Assembly (NCBI GenBank): GCA_964443825.1
Contig: CAYUEV010000016.1
Coordinates: forward strand, 1 to 31,343
From: UBA1081 sp964443825
GTDB lineage: Bacteria > Bacillota > Clostridia > Oscillospirales > Acutalibacteraceae
Direction of reading: 5' to 3'
Length of the DNA: 31,343 bases
Shown: positions 9,225-15,088 of the stretch, in pieces
How positions within the stretch are numbered: the stretch's first letter is position 1
How the letters are laid out: each line of letters starts with the position of its first letter
Made by a program: the position numbers and the translations under genes
The notes under the pieces: model-generated
Databases searched by the model: none
Told to the model about the DNA's origin: nothing
What the model saw: the letters and a program-made list of their open reading frames with translations, nothing else

Positions 9225-10463
9225 TTAAGTTATCGTGTATCTCATGCCGCTCTCTGTTTTAATAAGCGAATACATTTCAAGTTCCGTAAGAGCCGAAAGC
9301 GCGGAACTTGGCGAAAGATTTGTAATTTCAATAATTTCATCTGATAATAGCGATTTACCATCCAACGCTTTATAGACGGTTTTCGCGTCCTCGCTTAAAA
9401 ATTCAGGGAGCGTCTTTATTTCATTTTTATCTTCTGTTTTGGGATTTTCTTTTTCAGGGGCGTCCTCTTCTTTCGGCTGTTTTTTAGATTTTTTGTTTTC
9501 TTTGGGTTTATATTCTATGGAATCGTACTTTCTATTCGTTACGGGCTTTAAAGGCTCGTAAAACTCTTCTTTTATATTTAGATACTCGCCGTAAAGACCG
9601 CAATAACTTTCAAGAACGTCCATCGCCGTAAAAACGGGTTTAGCGCCGTCTCGTATAAGGGCGTTCGTCCCAAGAAAGCCCGGCGACATAATATCCCCGG
9701 GAATCGCGAAAACGTCCCTTCCCTGTTCTAAAGCGCATCCGGCGGTAATTAAAGAGCCGCTCTTTTCTCCCGCCTCAATAACCACGGTTCCAAGGCTTAA
9801 GCCTGAAATTATCCTGTTTCTGACGGGAAAAGTGCGTTTTGAGGGAGGCGTAAACGGAGGGTATTCGCTGATAACGGCTCCGTTTTTTGAAATGACCTCC
9901 CGCATTTTTTCATTTTCGGCTAAATACCTGCACCCGAGACCGTTTCCCAAAACGGCTATGGTTTTTCCTCCCGCCATAACGGCTCCCCTGTGGGATGCTT
10001 TATCTATTCCAACCGCCCCGCCGCTCACTATTACGCATCCGGCCTCCGAAAGCGACCCCGCCAAACTCTCCGCGACTCTCAAGCCATACTCGGTGGATTT
10101 TCTCGTCCCCACCATTCCGATTATCACTTTGGACAAAAGCGCCGTTTCGTCGCCCCACACGTAAAGTACGGCCGGGTAATCTATCATTTCTTTTAATAAA
10201 GGCGGATAAAAGTCGTCGTCGTAAGTTATAATTTTCCAGCCGTTTTCGTCGCACGCGTCTATAATTTTCTTGGAATCTTCCAAAGTATAAACGGACGCCC
10301 GTTCTAAATCTCTCCTTGTAAAAAGCTTGGAAGACCGCCTGTCGGATTCTTTTGATTCATAGAGCGATTTGGGATCTCCGTAATATGAAAGTATCTCGTC
10401 TAACTTTTTAGCTTCTCCCAATACGCTTTGAAGCCATATCCAGTATTCGGGCGGACATTTCAT
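9225..10463 (-). CDS. dprA: DNA-processing protein DprA (Smf family)
   Basis: Single-strand DNA-binding protein that loads RecA on incoming DNA during natural transformation; it is also widespread in species not known to be competent. I place the start at ATG 10463, giving 412 aa. This ATG overlaps the stop of the upstream methyltransferase as ATGA and has GGAGA 7 nt upstream. A GTG five codons earlier (10478) is in frame but would put that GGAG inside the gene and has no ribosome site of its own. The Rossmann-like domain has MVGTRKSTEYG at about residues 114-124, VIVSGGAVGIDKASHRGA near 145 and VLGNGLG near 173. A Lys/Glu-rich linker at about 295-345 separates it from a C-terminal winged-helix domain. 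No com genes are visible nearby. Confidence 0.94.
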   Translation of the reverse strand: MKCPPEYWIWLQSVLGEAKKLDEILSYYGDPKSLYESKESDRRSSKLFTRRDLERASVYTLEDSKKIIDACDENGWKIITYDDDFYPPLLKEMIDYPAVLYVWGDETALLSKVIIGMVGTRKSTEYGLRVAESLAGSLSEAGCVIVSGGAVGIDKASHRGAVMAGGKTIAVLGNGLGCRYLAENEKMREVISKNGAVISEYPPFTPPSKRTFPVRNRIISGLSLGTVVIEAGEKSGSLITAGCALEQGRDVFAIPGDIMSPGFLGTNALIRDGAKPVFTAMDVLESYCGLYGEYLNIKEEFYEPLKPVTNRKYDSIEYKPKENKKSKKQPKEEDAPEKENPKTEDKNEIKTLPEFLSEDAKTVYKALDGKSLLSDEIIEITNLSPSSALSALTELEMYSLIKTESGMRYTIT

Positions 10464-11245
10464 CTTACCATCTCCCACATTATGACGGCCGCGGCGGCCG
10501 CGGCGTTTAAGGATTCGGCTCTCCCCCTCATGGGAATCGTCACTTTAGAAGTACACAACGATAAAACCTCCCGGCTTAATCCGCTCCCCTCGTTCCCTAT
10601 TACCGCGACCATGCCTTTAGAGCGATCCATTTCCTTAACGGAGAGCGCGTCGCGGTCGGGTACGGCGGCGTAAACCGACATACCGCGGCTTAAACACTCC
10701 TCTAAAAACAGCGGAAGATCGCCGGTTTCCATTATATTAAACCTTAAAAGAGACCCCATGGACGCTCTTAAGGCTTTAGGGTTAAAAATTCCGCATCCGC
10801 CTGAAACTATGAGACCGTCAATACCTAAGGCCTCCGCCGACCTGGCGAGAGCTCCCAAATTGTCGGGCGACTGTAAATTTTCCAAAGCGATATAAAGACC
10901 GTTTTTCTTGATTTTAGGCGAAGACCGGCTTTTATTAACGAGCCTGCATATACAAAATACGCCCTGCGGATTTTTTGTATCCGAGAGCTTTTCGGCTATA
11001 TCGTCTGAAATTTTATAAACGCTTTTAGAGGATTTTTGCAAAGTCTCAAGAAAATCGCCGTACTTTAAAATCGCGCTGCCGGTTAAAAAAAGACTCAAGA
11101 CTTCTATGGGGCTTTCTAAAGCGTCCAAACAGAGCCTTAATCCCTCAAGAAAAAACAAGCCTTCTTTTTTACGAAACGACGCGTCGTTTTTTATCTTTAC
11201 CGCGAACTTAATCTTTTCGTTTTGCTTACTTGTAATATCGTCCAT
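10460..11245 (-). CDS. TrmH/SpoU-family RNA 2'-O-methyltransferase
   Basis: A SPOUT-class (trefoil-knot) ribose methyltransferase of 261 aa, very likely acting on rRNA or tRNA. The N-terminal 110 residues form the substrate-binding part, starting ITSKQNEKIKFAVKI as in YsgA/RlmB-like proteins. The three SpoU motifs follow: ENLQSPDNLGALARSAEALG near 125, VAVIGNEGSGLS near 211 and IPMRGRAESLNAAAAAAV near 235. Placement just after rplT is common in clostridia, and annotation pipelines often call this gene rlmB or ysgA. I cannot decide the target nucleotide, so I give no symbol. No clear Shine-Dalgarno precedes the ATG. A probable terminator hairpin (11264-11303) separates it from rplT, so it may depend on read-through. 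Its stop overlaps dprA by 4 nt. Confidence 0.9.
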   Translation of the reverse strand: MDDITSKQNEKIKFAVKIKNDASFRKKEGLFFLEGLRLCLDALESPIEVLSLFLTGSAILKYGDFLETLQKSSKSVYKISDDIAEKLSDTKNPQGVFCICRLVNKSRSSPKIKKNGLYIALENLQSPDNLGALARSAEALGIDGLIVSGGCGIFNPKALRASMGSLLRFNIMETGDLPLFLEECLSRGMSVYAAVPDRDALSVKEMDRSKGMVAVIGNEGSGLSREVLSLCTSKVTIPMRGRAESLNAAAAAAVIMWEMVR

Positions 11246-11263
11246 AAAAGCTTTTTCAAAACA

Positions 11264-11303
11264 ATAAAAACCGAAAAGGGAAAGCCGCGTAGCGTTCCCT
11301 TTT
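11264..11303 (-). terminator. Probable rho-independent terminator after rplT
   Basis: Read on the minus strand, AAAAGGGAA (11303-11295) pairs with TTCCCTTTT (11282-11274), with a small inner CGC-TAC-GCG hairpin. A T-rich run, TTTTT within 11270-11264, follows after a CGG interruption. The stem has only three G-C pairs in its base, so termination may be partial. That would lower but not abolish expression of the methyltransferase-dprA-topA genes downstream relative to the ribosomal proteins. Confidence 0.55.
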
Positions 11304-11309
11304 AGTGAG

Positions 11310-11666
11310 TTAATTTAAAGCCGCCTTAGCTTTTTCGGTTAAATTCCTGAATCCCTCGGGGTCGGATATTGCGATTTCCGAAAGCATTTTGCGGTTCAAA
11401 GCGATACCGGCTTTATTAAGACCGTTCATAAACGTGGAATAATTCATGCCGTTCTGCTTACACGCGGCTGAAATTCTCGTAATCCAAAGACGACGGAAAT
11501 TTCTCTTTTTTTGCTTTCTGCCGATATAAGCGTAATTGCCTGATTTCATAACGGCTTGTTTAGCCGTTTTAAAGAGTTTTGATTTAGAACCGTAATAACC
11601 CTTGGCGAGTTTTAATACTTTATTTCTTCTCTTGCGAGTCATCGTCGCGCCTTTAATACGCGCCAT
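11310..11666 (-). CDS. rplT: 50S ribosomal protein L20
   Basis: Primary 23S rRNA-binding assembly protein of the large subunit, 118 aa, the standard length. It is strongly basic, beginning MARIKGATMTRKRRNKVLKLAKGY (a near-invariant L20 start written here only as its first residues), with GRKQKKRNFRRLWI near residue 50 and a C-terminal domain ending in EKAKAALN. In Firmicutes L20 also represses its own operon by binding the infC leader, and a suitable leader is present upstream. A very strong AAGGAGG lies 8 nt before the ATG. The gene is 20 nt after rpmI. Confidence 0.99.
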   Translation of the reverse strand: MARIKGATMTRKRRNKVLKLAKGYYGSKSKLFKTAKQAVMKSGNYAYIGRKQKKRNFRRLWITRISAACKQNGMNYSTFMNGLNKAGIALNRKMLSEIAISDPEGFRNLTEKAKAALN

Positions 11667-11686
11667 AAGAAGAACCTCCTTTAAAT

Positions 11687-11884
11687 TTATTTGTAGGGAA
11701 CGAGCTTTTTAATCTGTTTTACGTTCGTCTTATCGGCGACTGTCGTTTTGCGCAGATTTCTTTTTCTCTTAGTGGATTTTTTGTTGAGGATATGCGACTT
11801 ATACGCATGGGCACGGATAGGCTTGCCATTTTTGGAAAGCTTAAAACGCTTTTTCGCGCCGCTGTTTGATTTAATTTTAGGCAT
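11687..11884 (-). CDS. rpmI: 50S ribosomal protein L35
   Basis: Small basic large-subunit protein of 65 aa, beginning MPKIKSNSGAKKRFKLSKNG and carrying SHILNKKSTKRKRNLRK in the middle, both typical of L35. A strong AGGAGG lies 6-7 nt before the ATG. It is the middle gene of infC-rpmI-rplT, with short gaps on both sides (26 and 20 nt) and no internal terminator, so it is co-transcribed. Confidence 0.99.
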   Translation of the reverse strand: MPKIKSNSGAKKRFKLSKNGKPIRAHAYKSHILNKKSTKRKRNLRKTTVADKTNVKQIKKLVPYK

Positions 11885-11910
11885 AAAAATTCCTCCTGTA
11901 AACTATATTA

Positions 11911-12429
11911 TCATTTTACCGGCTTCGCGGCAAGGAACATCAGCATATTGCGCCCGTCAAGCTTCGCCGCCTTTTCGACGGAACCGTTTTCCTGGCACAT
12001 TTCGGCAAACCGCGACATAATCTCGCGTCCCCTCTCGGGGTGAGCCATTTCTCTTCCTCTGAAACGAATCGAAACTTTAACCTTATTGCCCTGTTTTAAA
12101 AACTTATTGGCGTGATTCGCCTTTGTTTCAAGGTCGTGGACGTCAATATTTAAGGAGAGCTGAACCTCTTTCACGTCGATTTGGCGCTGGTTCTTTTTAG
12201 CTTCCTTCTCACGCTTCTGCTGCTCGAATCTGTATTTGCCGTAGTCCATGATTTTACACACGGGCGGCTTCGCGGCGGGAGCAATCTTCACAAGGTCAAG
12301 GTTTCTTTGAGAAGCTATTTTGAGCGCGTCCGACAAAGACATGATTCCAAGCTGCTCGCCTTTATCGCTGACAACTCGAAGTTCTTTGTCGCGGATTTGC
12401 TCGTTAATTTGCATGTCTTTGGTACTGAT
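11911..12429 (-). CDS. infC: Translation initiation factor IF-3, starting at an ATC codon
   Basis: IF-3 binds the 30S subunit, keeps it free of 50S and checks the start codon-initiator tRNA pairing. I place the start at the ATC at 12429-12427, giving 172 aa that begin (M)STKDMQINEQIRDKE. A consensus GGAGGTG lies exactly 7 nt upstream, and the alignable IF-3 sequence starts here. Upstream in-frame starts such as the TTG at 12480 would begin inside the leader hairpin and add unrelated residues (VRFFIFRR). The next ATG, inside KDMQINE, is too close to no other ribosome site and would trim conserved sequence. AUC/AUU/AUA starts are known for infC in many bacteria and allow IF-3 to repress its own translation. 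The N domain, basic linker (QQKREKEAKKNQRQ near 80) and C domain (RFRGREMAHPERG near 130) are all present. Confidence 0.93.
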   Translation of the reverse strand: MSTKDMQINEQIRDKELRVVSDKGEQLGIMSLSDALKIASQRNLDLVKIAPAAKPPVCKIMDYGKYRFEQQKREKEAKKNQRQIDVKEVQLSLNIDVHDLETKANHANKFLKQGNKVKVSIRFRGREMAHPERGREIMSRFAEMCQENGSVEKAAKLDGRNMLMFLAAKPVK

Positions 12430-12436
12430 GTTCTGA

Positions 12437-12443
12437 CACCTCC
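12437..12443 (-). promoter_or_regulatory. Shine-Dalgarno GGAGGTG that fixes the infC ATC start
   Basis: GGAGGTG on the minus strand at 12443-12437 is one of the best ribosome sites in the window. It lies 7 nt before ATC at 12429. It decides the start because no ATG or GTG sits at a proper distance from it; the ATG six codons into infC is too far away. Confidence 0.85.
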
Positions 12444-12445
12444 GG

Positions 12446-12544
12446 AAAATAAAAAAACGGACATAAAAGCCCGCACTCAAGTAAAACCCTATGGAATTAC
12501 ACAGATTTTTACCTTACAAAACGAAATTCGCAAGGTGAGTACGG
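12446..12544 (-). promoter_or_regulatory. infC operon leader with mutually exclusive terminator and antiterminator (L20-leader candidate)
   Basis: On the minus strand, GCGGGC (12474-12469) can pair with GTCCGT (12462-12457) over a 6-nt loop; a T-rich tail (12457-12446) follows, making an intrinsic terminator just before the infC ribosome site. An upstream segment, CCGTACTCA (12544-12536), can instead pair over nine positions (one G-T) with TGAGTGCGG (12479-12471). That pairing uses up the 5' arm of the terminator. This layout matches the transcription attenuation described for infC-rpmI-rplT in Bacillus, where L20 binds the leader. The pairing is visible in the sequence; control by L20 is inferred from the family and operon. 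Confidence 0.6.
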
Positions 12545-12567
12545 AAACCTACTTCTTTACTTTACGC

Positions 12568-12596
12568 ATTATAACCCCAATCCCCTAACATTTCAA
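12568..12596 (-). promoter_or_regulatory. Promoter of the infC-rpmI-rplT operon
   Basis: A sigma-A type promoter on the minus strand: -35 TTGAAA at 12596-12591, a 17-nt spacer, and a perfect -10 TATAAT at 12573-12568. Transcription would begin near 12561, giving a leader of about 130 nt before infC. It lies between the terminator of the small upstream gene and the infC leader. Confidence 0.8.
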
Positions 12597-12653
12597 GGGA
12601 TTTTAAAAAATTTACATTTATTTCACATTTTTAACCAAATTGCAAAAATAAGT

Positions 12654-12686
12654 AAAAAACTGCTCGCCGAAACGGACGGCGGGCAG
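12654..12686 (-). terminator. Rho-independent terminator after the 47-codon gene
   Basis: On the minus strand CTGCCCGCCG (12686-12677) pairs over ten positions with CGGCGAGCAG (12669-12660), including one G-T pair, with a 7-nt loop and then six T (12659-12654). It is the strongest intrinsic terminator in the window. It begins 16 nt after the stop of the small ORF and separates it from the infC promoter. Confidence 0.9.
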
Positions 12687-12702
12687 ACAAGAAACGCGCC
12701 TG

Positions 12703-12846
12703 TTAAATTATACCCTCAAACGTATAATCCTCAGCAAGCTGGCCGAAAATATCGCCAAAAATACCGTCGAAAAATCCAAGCTTCATAAGAGGCTTTAACA
12801 GTTTAAAGATAATCTTCACAAGCTTTAAAGTAAACTTCGTGCTCAT
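12703..12846 (-). CDS. Small charge-segregated amphipathic protein, 47 aa (unknown function)
   Basis: A 47-codon ORF from ATG 12846 to TAA 12703, supported by its own promoter, a GGGTGA ribosome site 6 nt upstream and a terminator just behind. I do not recognise a family. Residues 1-23 form a cationic amphipathic helix: lysines at 4, 8, 11, 15, 18 and 22, spaced 4-3-4-3-4, with Leu, Ile, Val and Phe filling the other face. The second half is acidic and Gly/Phe-rich (FFDGIFGDIFGQL at residues 25-37, then AEDYTFEGII), with Asp or Glu at 27, 32, 39, 40 and 44 and no positive charge. There is no cysteine and no uninterrupted hydrophobic span long enough for a standard transmembrane helix. Possibilities are a membrane-surface regulator, a leaderless-bacteriocin-like or toxin-like peptide; none can be chosen from sequence. 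Coding status rests on the complete expression context. Confidence 0.7.
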   Translation of the reverse strand: MSTKFTLKLVKIIFKLLKPLMKLGFFDGIFGDIFGQLAEDYTFEGII

Positions 12847-12878
12847 TCTAACTCACCCTTTCACAAAATGCTATTGTC

Positions 12879-12907
12879 ATTATAGAACACTTCTTACAAA
12901 AATACAA
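12879..12907 (-). promoter_or_regulatory. Promoter of the 47-codon gene
   Basis: On the minus strand: -35 TTGTAT at 12907-12902 (four of six consensus bases), a 17-nt spacer, and a perfect -10 TATAAT at 12884-12879. The predicted start near 12872 leaves a leader of about 26 nt that contains the AAAGGGTGAG ribosome site. The remaining DNA up to the cyclophilin gene (12908-13010) is AT-rich, and I see no other gene or clear terminator in it. Confidence 0.7.
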
Positions 12908-13010
12908 GGGTTTTTTAAAAATTTTTTTATTTTGAATCGGATTTTTTAATATCGCTTGTGTCATAACCTTATTTAAACTACAACATATAGCGAGTTTTAA
13001 AGCTCCGGTC

Positions 13011-13643
13011 TTAACTATTCTTTAAAGTTTCAGGTTCTCCTATGTCCACGCCTTGAGTATCTACCGTAATCAATTTTATCATTACGTCTTTAAGCGGCTT
13101 GTCGTTCGAGTCGGTTTCCACGGCGGCTATTTTATCAACTACGTCTATACCCTCGATAACCTTTCCGAACGCCGCGTACTTGCCGTCAAGATCAGGTCTG
13201 TCGGCGTGGCAAATAAAGAACTGGCTGCCGCCCGTATCAAAGGAACTCGCCCTCGCCATCGAAATTACTCCTCTTTCATGGCTAATATCGTTTCCCTCAA
13301 AACCGTTTTCCGAAAATTCACCGCGAATGCTGTATCCGGGACCGCCCACGCCCGTTCCTTTAGGGTCGCCGCCCTGAATCATAAATCCGCTCATAACTCT
13401 GTGGAAAATAAGACCGTTATAAAAATCGCTATTCGCTAAAGATACGAAATTTTTAACGGTGTTGGGAGCTTTGTTGTAGTAAAGTTCAAGCTTCATCGTC
13501 CCGTAGCCTTCCACTTCGATAGTCGCTATAGGATTAGGCACGTTGTCATCATTCTCCTTCCCGCCGCAGCCCGAAAGCGTAAGCGCGCACAGTACAATTG
13601 CAAAACAAAGCGATAAAGTAAGCGTCTTTTTAAAGACATTCAT
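13011..13643 (-). CDS. Cyclophilin-type peptidyl-prolyl isomerase, lipoprotein
   Basis: Catalyses cis-trans isomerisation of proline peptide bonds, probably outside the membrane as an exported folding factor. Of 210 aa, residues 1-26 form a lipoprotein signal peptide with the lipobox LSGC, so the mature protein would be lipid-anchored at Cys26. The cyclophilin domain follows: NTVKNFVSLANSDFYNGLIFHRVMSGFMIQGGDP at about 58-91 (core motif FHRVMSGFMIQGGDP) and then GSQFFICHADRPDLDGKYAAFGKV near 140-163, which contains the residues that line the active site. AAGGAGG lies upstream of the ATG. The gene ends the ftsH-sugar transferase run; the next gene has its own promoter. Confidence 0.95.
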   Translation of the reverse strand: MNVFKKTLTLSLCFAIVLCALTLSGCGGKENDDNVPNPIATIEVEGYGTMKLELYYNKAPNTVKNFVSLANSDFYNGLIFHRVMSGFMIQGGDPKGTGVGGPGYSIRGEFSENGFEGNDISHERGVISMARASSFDTGGSQFFICHADRPDLDGKYAAFGKVIEGIDVVDKIAAVETDSNDKPLKDVMIKLITVDTQGVDIGEPETLKNS

Positions 13644-13715
13644 TTATCCTTCGCCTCCTTAAAAAAATAAAATTTTATAAATTTCTAAAAAACGTTTAAA
13701 ATAATAAACTCCATT

Positions 13716-15071
13716 TTAACCGTCTTTTAAATCGCTGTTAAACCCTTCCGTACTCTCTTTCATAAAAACAATTTTCGCGGTCAGAAGTATAATTTTAAGA
13801 TCGAGAAAAAACGAAAAATTTTGTATATATTCAAGGTCAAGCAGAAGCTTATCGTAGGGCGAAGTGTTATACTTCCCCATAACCTGCGCGTAGCCGGTAA
13901 GACCCGCTTTCACTTTATTCCTGTACGGAAATTCGGGTATAAGACGGGAATAAGTCTCGTGATGCTCCACTCTCTCGGGGCGGGGACCCACAAGCGACAT
14001 ATCGCCTTTTAAAATATTGAAAAGCTGCGGCAGCTCGTCAAGCCGGAGCGTTCTTATGACTTTCCCGACTTTGGTAATCCTAGGGTCGTTATTCCTGGCG
14101 GGGATAACGCCGTCGTTTTTTTCAGCGTCCGGCGTCATGCTCCTAAACTTATAAATATAAAAAACCCGCTCATTTAAAGTAACTCTTCTCTGTTTAAAAA
14201 TAACCGGACCTCTGTCCTCAATTTTAATCGCTAAGGCGATAATCGCCATAATGGGCGACGTTATTACTATCCCCAAAACGGAAATCACAACGTCAAAAAA
14301 CCTCTTTAAAGCCCTTTGACTTACGCTTAAAGCGCAATTTCTGCACACAATAAGCGGCGAGTCGAATTGATTTATCTCTTTCGCCCCTCTTATTATTACG
14401 TCCGAGATTCTGGGCGGAAGAAGGACTTCAATGTCGTTTTCATAGCAAAATTTTAAAATATCGTTTCTAACGGCGCTCGGAAGTCTGTAGATTATCGCGG
14501 CCTTATATTTTTTAATCCTTTCAAAAACCTCATTTAAATTATCGCCCGAAAACGGCAGATTTTCCTTATACTCCACCGATTCCACAACGTGATAGCCGTC
14601 TTCCCGCTCTATTAGCTTATACGCAAAATCCTCGGCTTTTTTGTCGCCGAAAACTAAAATTAAATCTTTAGCCGGGTTAAAAATCTTATTGAGCTTAAAA
14701 ACAAGATACGTCCATACGACGGAAATTAAAATTTGAAAAAAGCTTAAGAATATAATAAATTTAACCGGCAGAAACGCCCTGTGAATTAAGCTTAATTGAA
14801 GATACGCGAAAAAATTTACGAGCAGTATGCTGATTATATGGGAAACTATAATATTGAACCGCCTGTTAAGACCTACTTTTAAAGCTCCCATTATTTCGCA
14901 AACGCCAAGAAGCGCGGCTATATAGAGAACCACCATAAGGTAACCGCCGGAATCAAGCGGCGCTTCCAGGATTTTATTGTACCCGTAAAAAAGGGCGAAA
15001 GAAAACGATCCCGCGTAAAGCGATATTATTATAAACGACGAGATGAACCTGAAATAATTTTTAGAACCCAT
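13716..15071 (-). CDS. Polyprenyl-phosphate sugar-1-phosphate transferase (bacterial sugar transferase family)
   Basis: Initiating enzyme for a surface polysaccharide: it moves a sugar 1-phosphate from a nucleotide sugar to undecaprenyl phosphate at the cytoplasmic face of the membrane. The 451-aa protein has the layout of the WbaP/CpsE group: four to five hydrophobic helices in the first 130 residues, a central Rossmann-like region from about 135, and a C-terminal catalytic domain from about 258. That domain begins KRFFDVVISVLG, with a reentrant helix, and carries KFRSM, LDELPQLFN, MSLVGPRPE and KAGLTGYAQV. The substrate sugar cannot be read from the sequence. No glycosyltransferase, Wzx or Wzy gene is visible nearby, so it stands alone between ftsH and the cyclophilin gene. 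The start is 17 nt after ftsH, with only a weak CGGAA upstream. Confidence 0.92.
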   Translation of the reverse strand: MGSKNYFRFISSFIIISLYAGSFSFALFYGYNKILEAPLDSGGYLMVVLYIAALLGVCEIMGALKVGLNRRFNIIVSHIISILLVNFFAYLQLSLIHRAFLPVKFIIFLSFFQILISVVWTYLVFKLNKIFNPAKDLILVFGDKKAEDFAYKLIEREDGYHVVESVEYKENLPFSGDNLNEVFERIKKYKAAIIYRLPSAVRNDILKFCYENDIEVLLPPRISDVIIRGAKEINQFDSPLIVCRNCALSVSQRALKRFFDVVISVLGIVITSPIMAIIALAIKIEDRGPVIFKQRRVTLNERVFYIYKFRSMTPDAEKNDGVIPARNNDPRITKVGKVIRTLRLDELPQLFNILKGDMSLVGPRPERVEHHETYSRLIPEFPYRNKVKAGLTGYAQVMGKYNTSPYDKLLLDLEYIQNFSFFLDLKIILLTAKIVFMKESTEGFNSDLKDG

Positions 15072-15088
15072 TAAATTTAAATTCCGCG

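Noticed and set aside
9832..10254. Several overlapping plus- and minus-strand ORFs inside dprA
   Set aside because: They are alternative-frame shadows in a locally GC-richer stretch of the dprA Rossmann domain, Arg/Pro-rich without domain or start signals.
10464..10478. GTG start for dprA five codons upstream
   Set aside because: It would place the only good ribosome site (GGAGA) inside the gene. The ATG overlapping the upstream stop as ATGA is the typical coupled start.
12430..12480. N-terminal extension of IF-3 starting at the TTG at 12480
   Set aside because: It has no ribosome site at proper distance, overlaps the leader terminator hairpin, and adds residues absent from IF-3. The ATC at 12429 behind GGAGGTG explains the data better.
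12181..12588. Plus-strand ORF of 135 codons across infC and its leader
   Set aside because: Antisense to infC and its promoter region, with no ribosome site and no recognisable protein. It runs through the terminator and promoter elements assigned to the other strand.
12908..13010. Possible terminator after the cyclophilin gene
   Set aside because: The DNA is AT-rich with T and A runs, and a tiny GAGC/CTC pairing exists, but no stem of convincing strength is followed by a T-tract on the minus strand.
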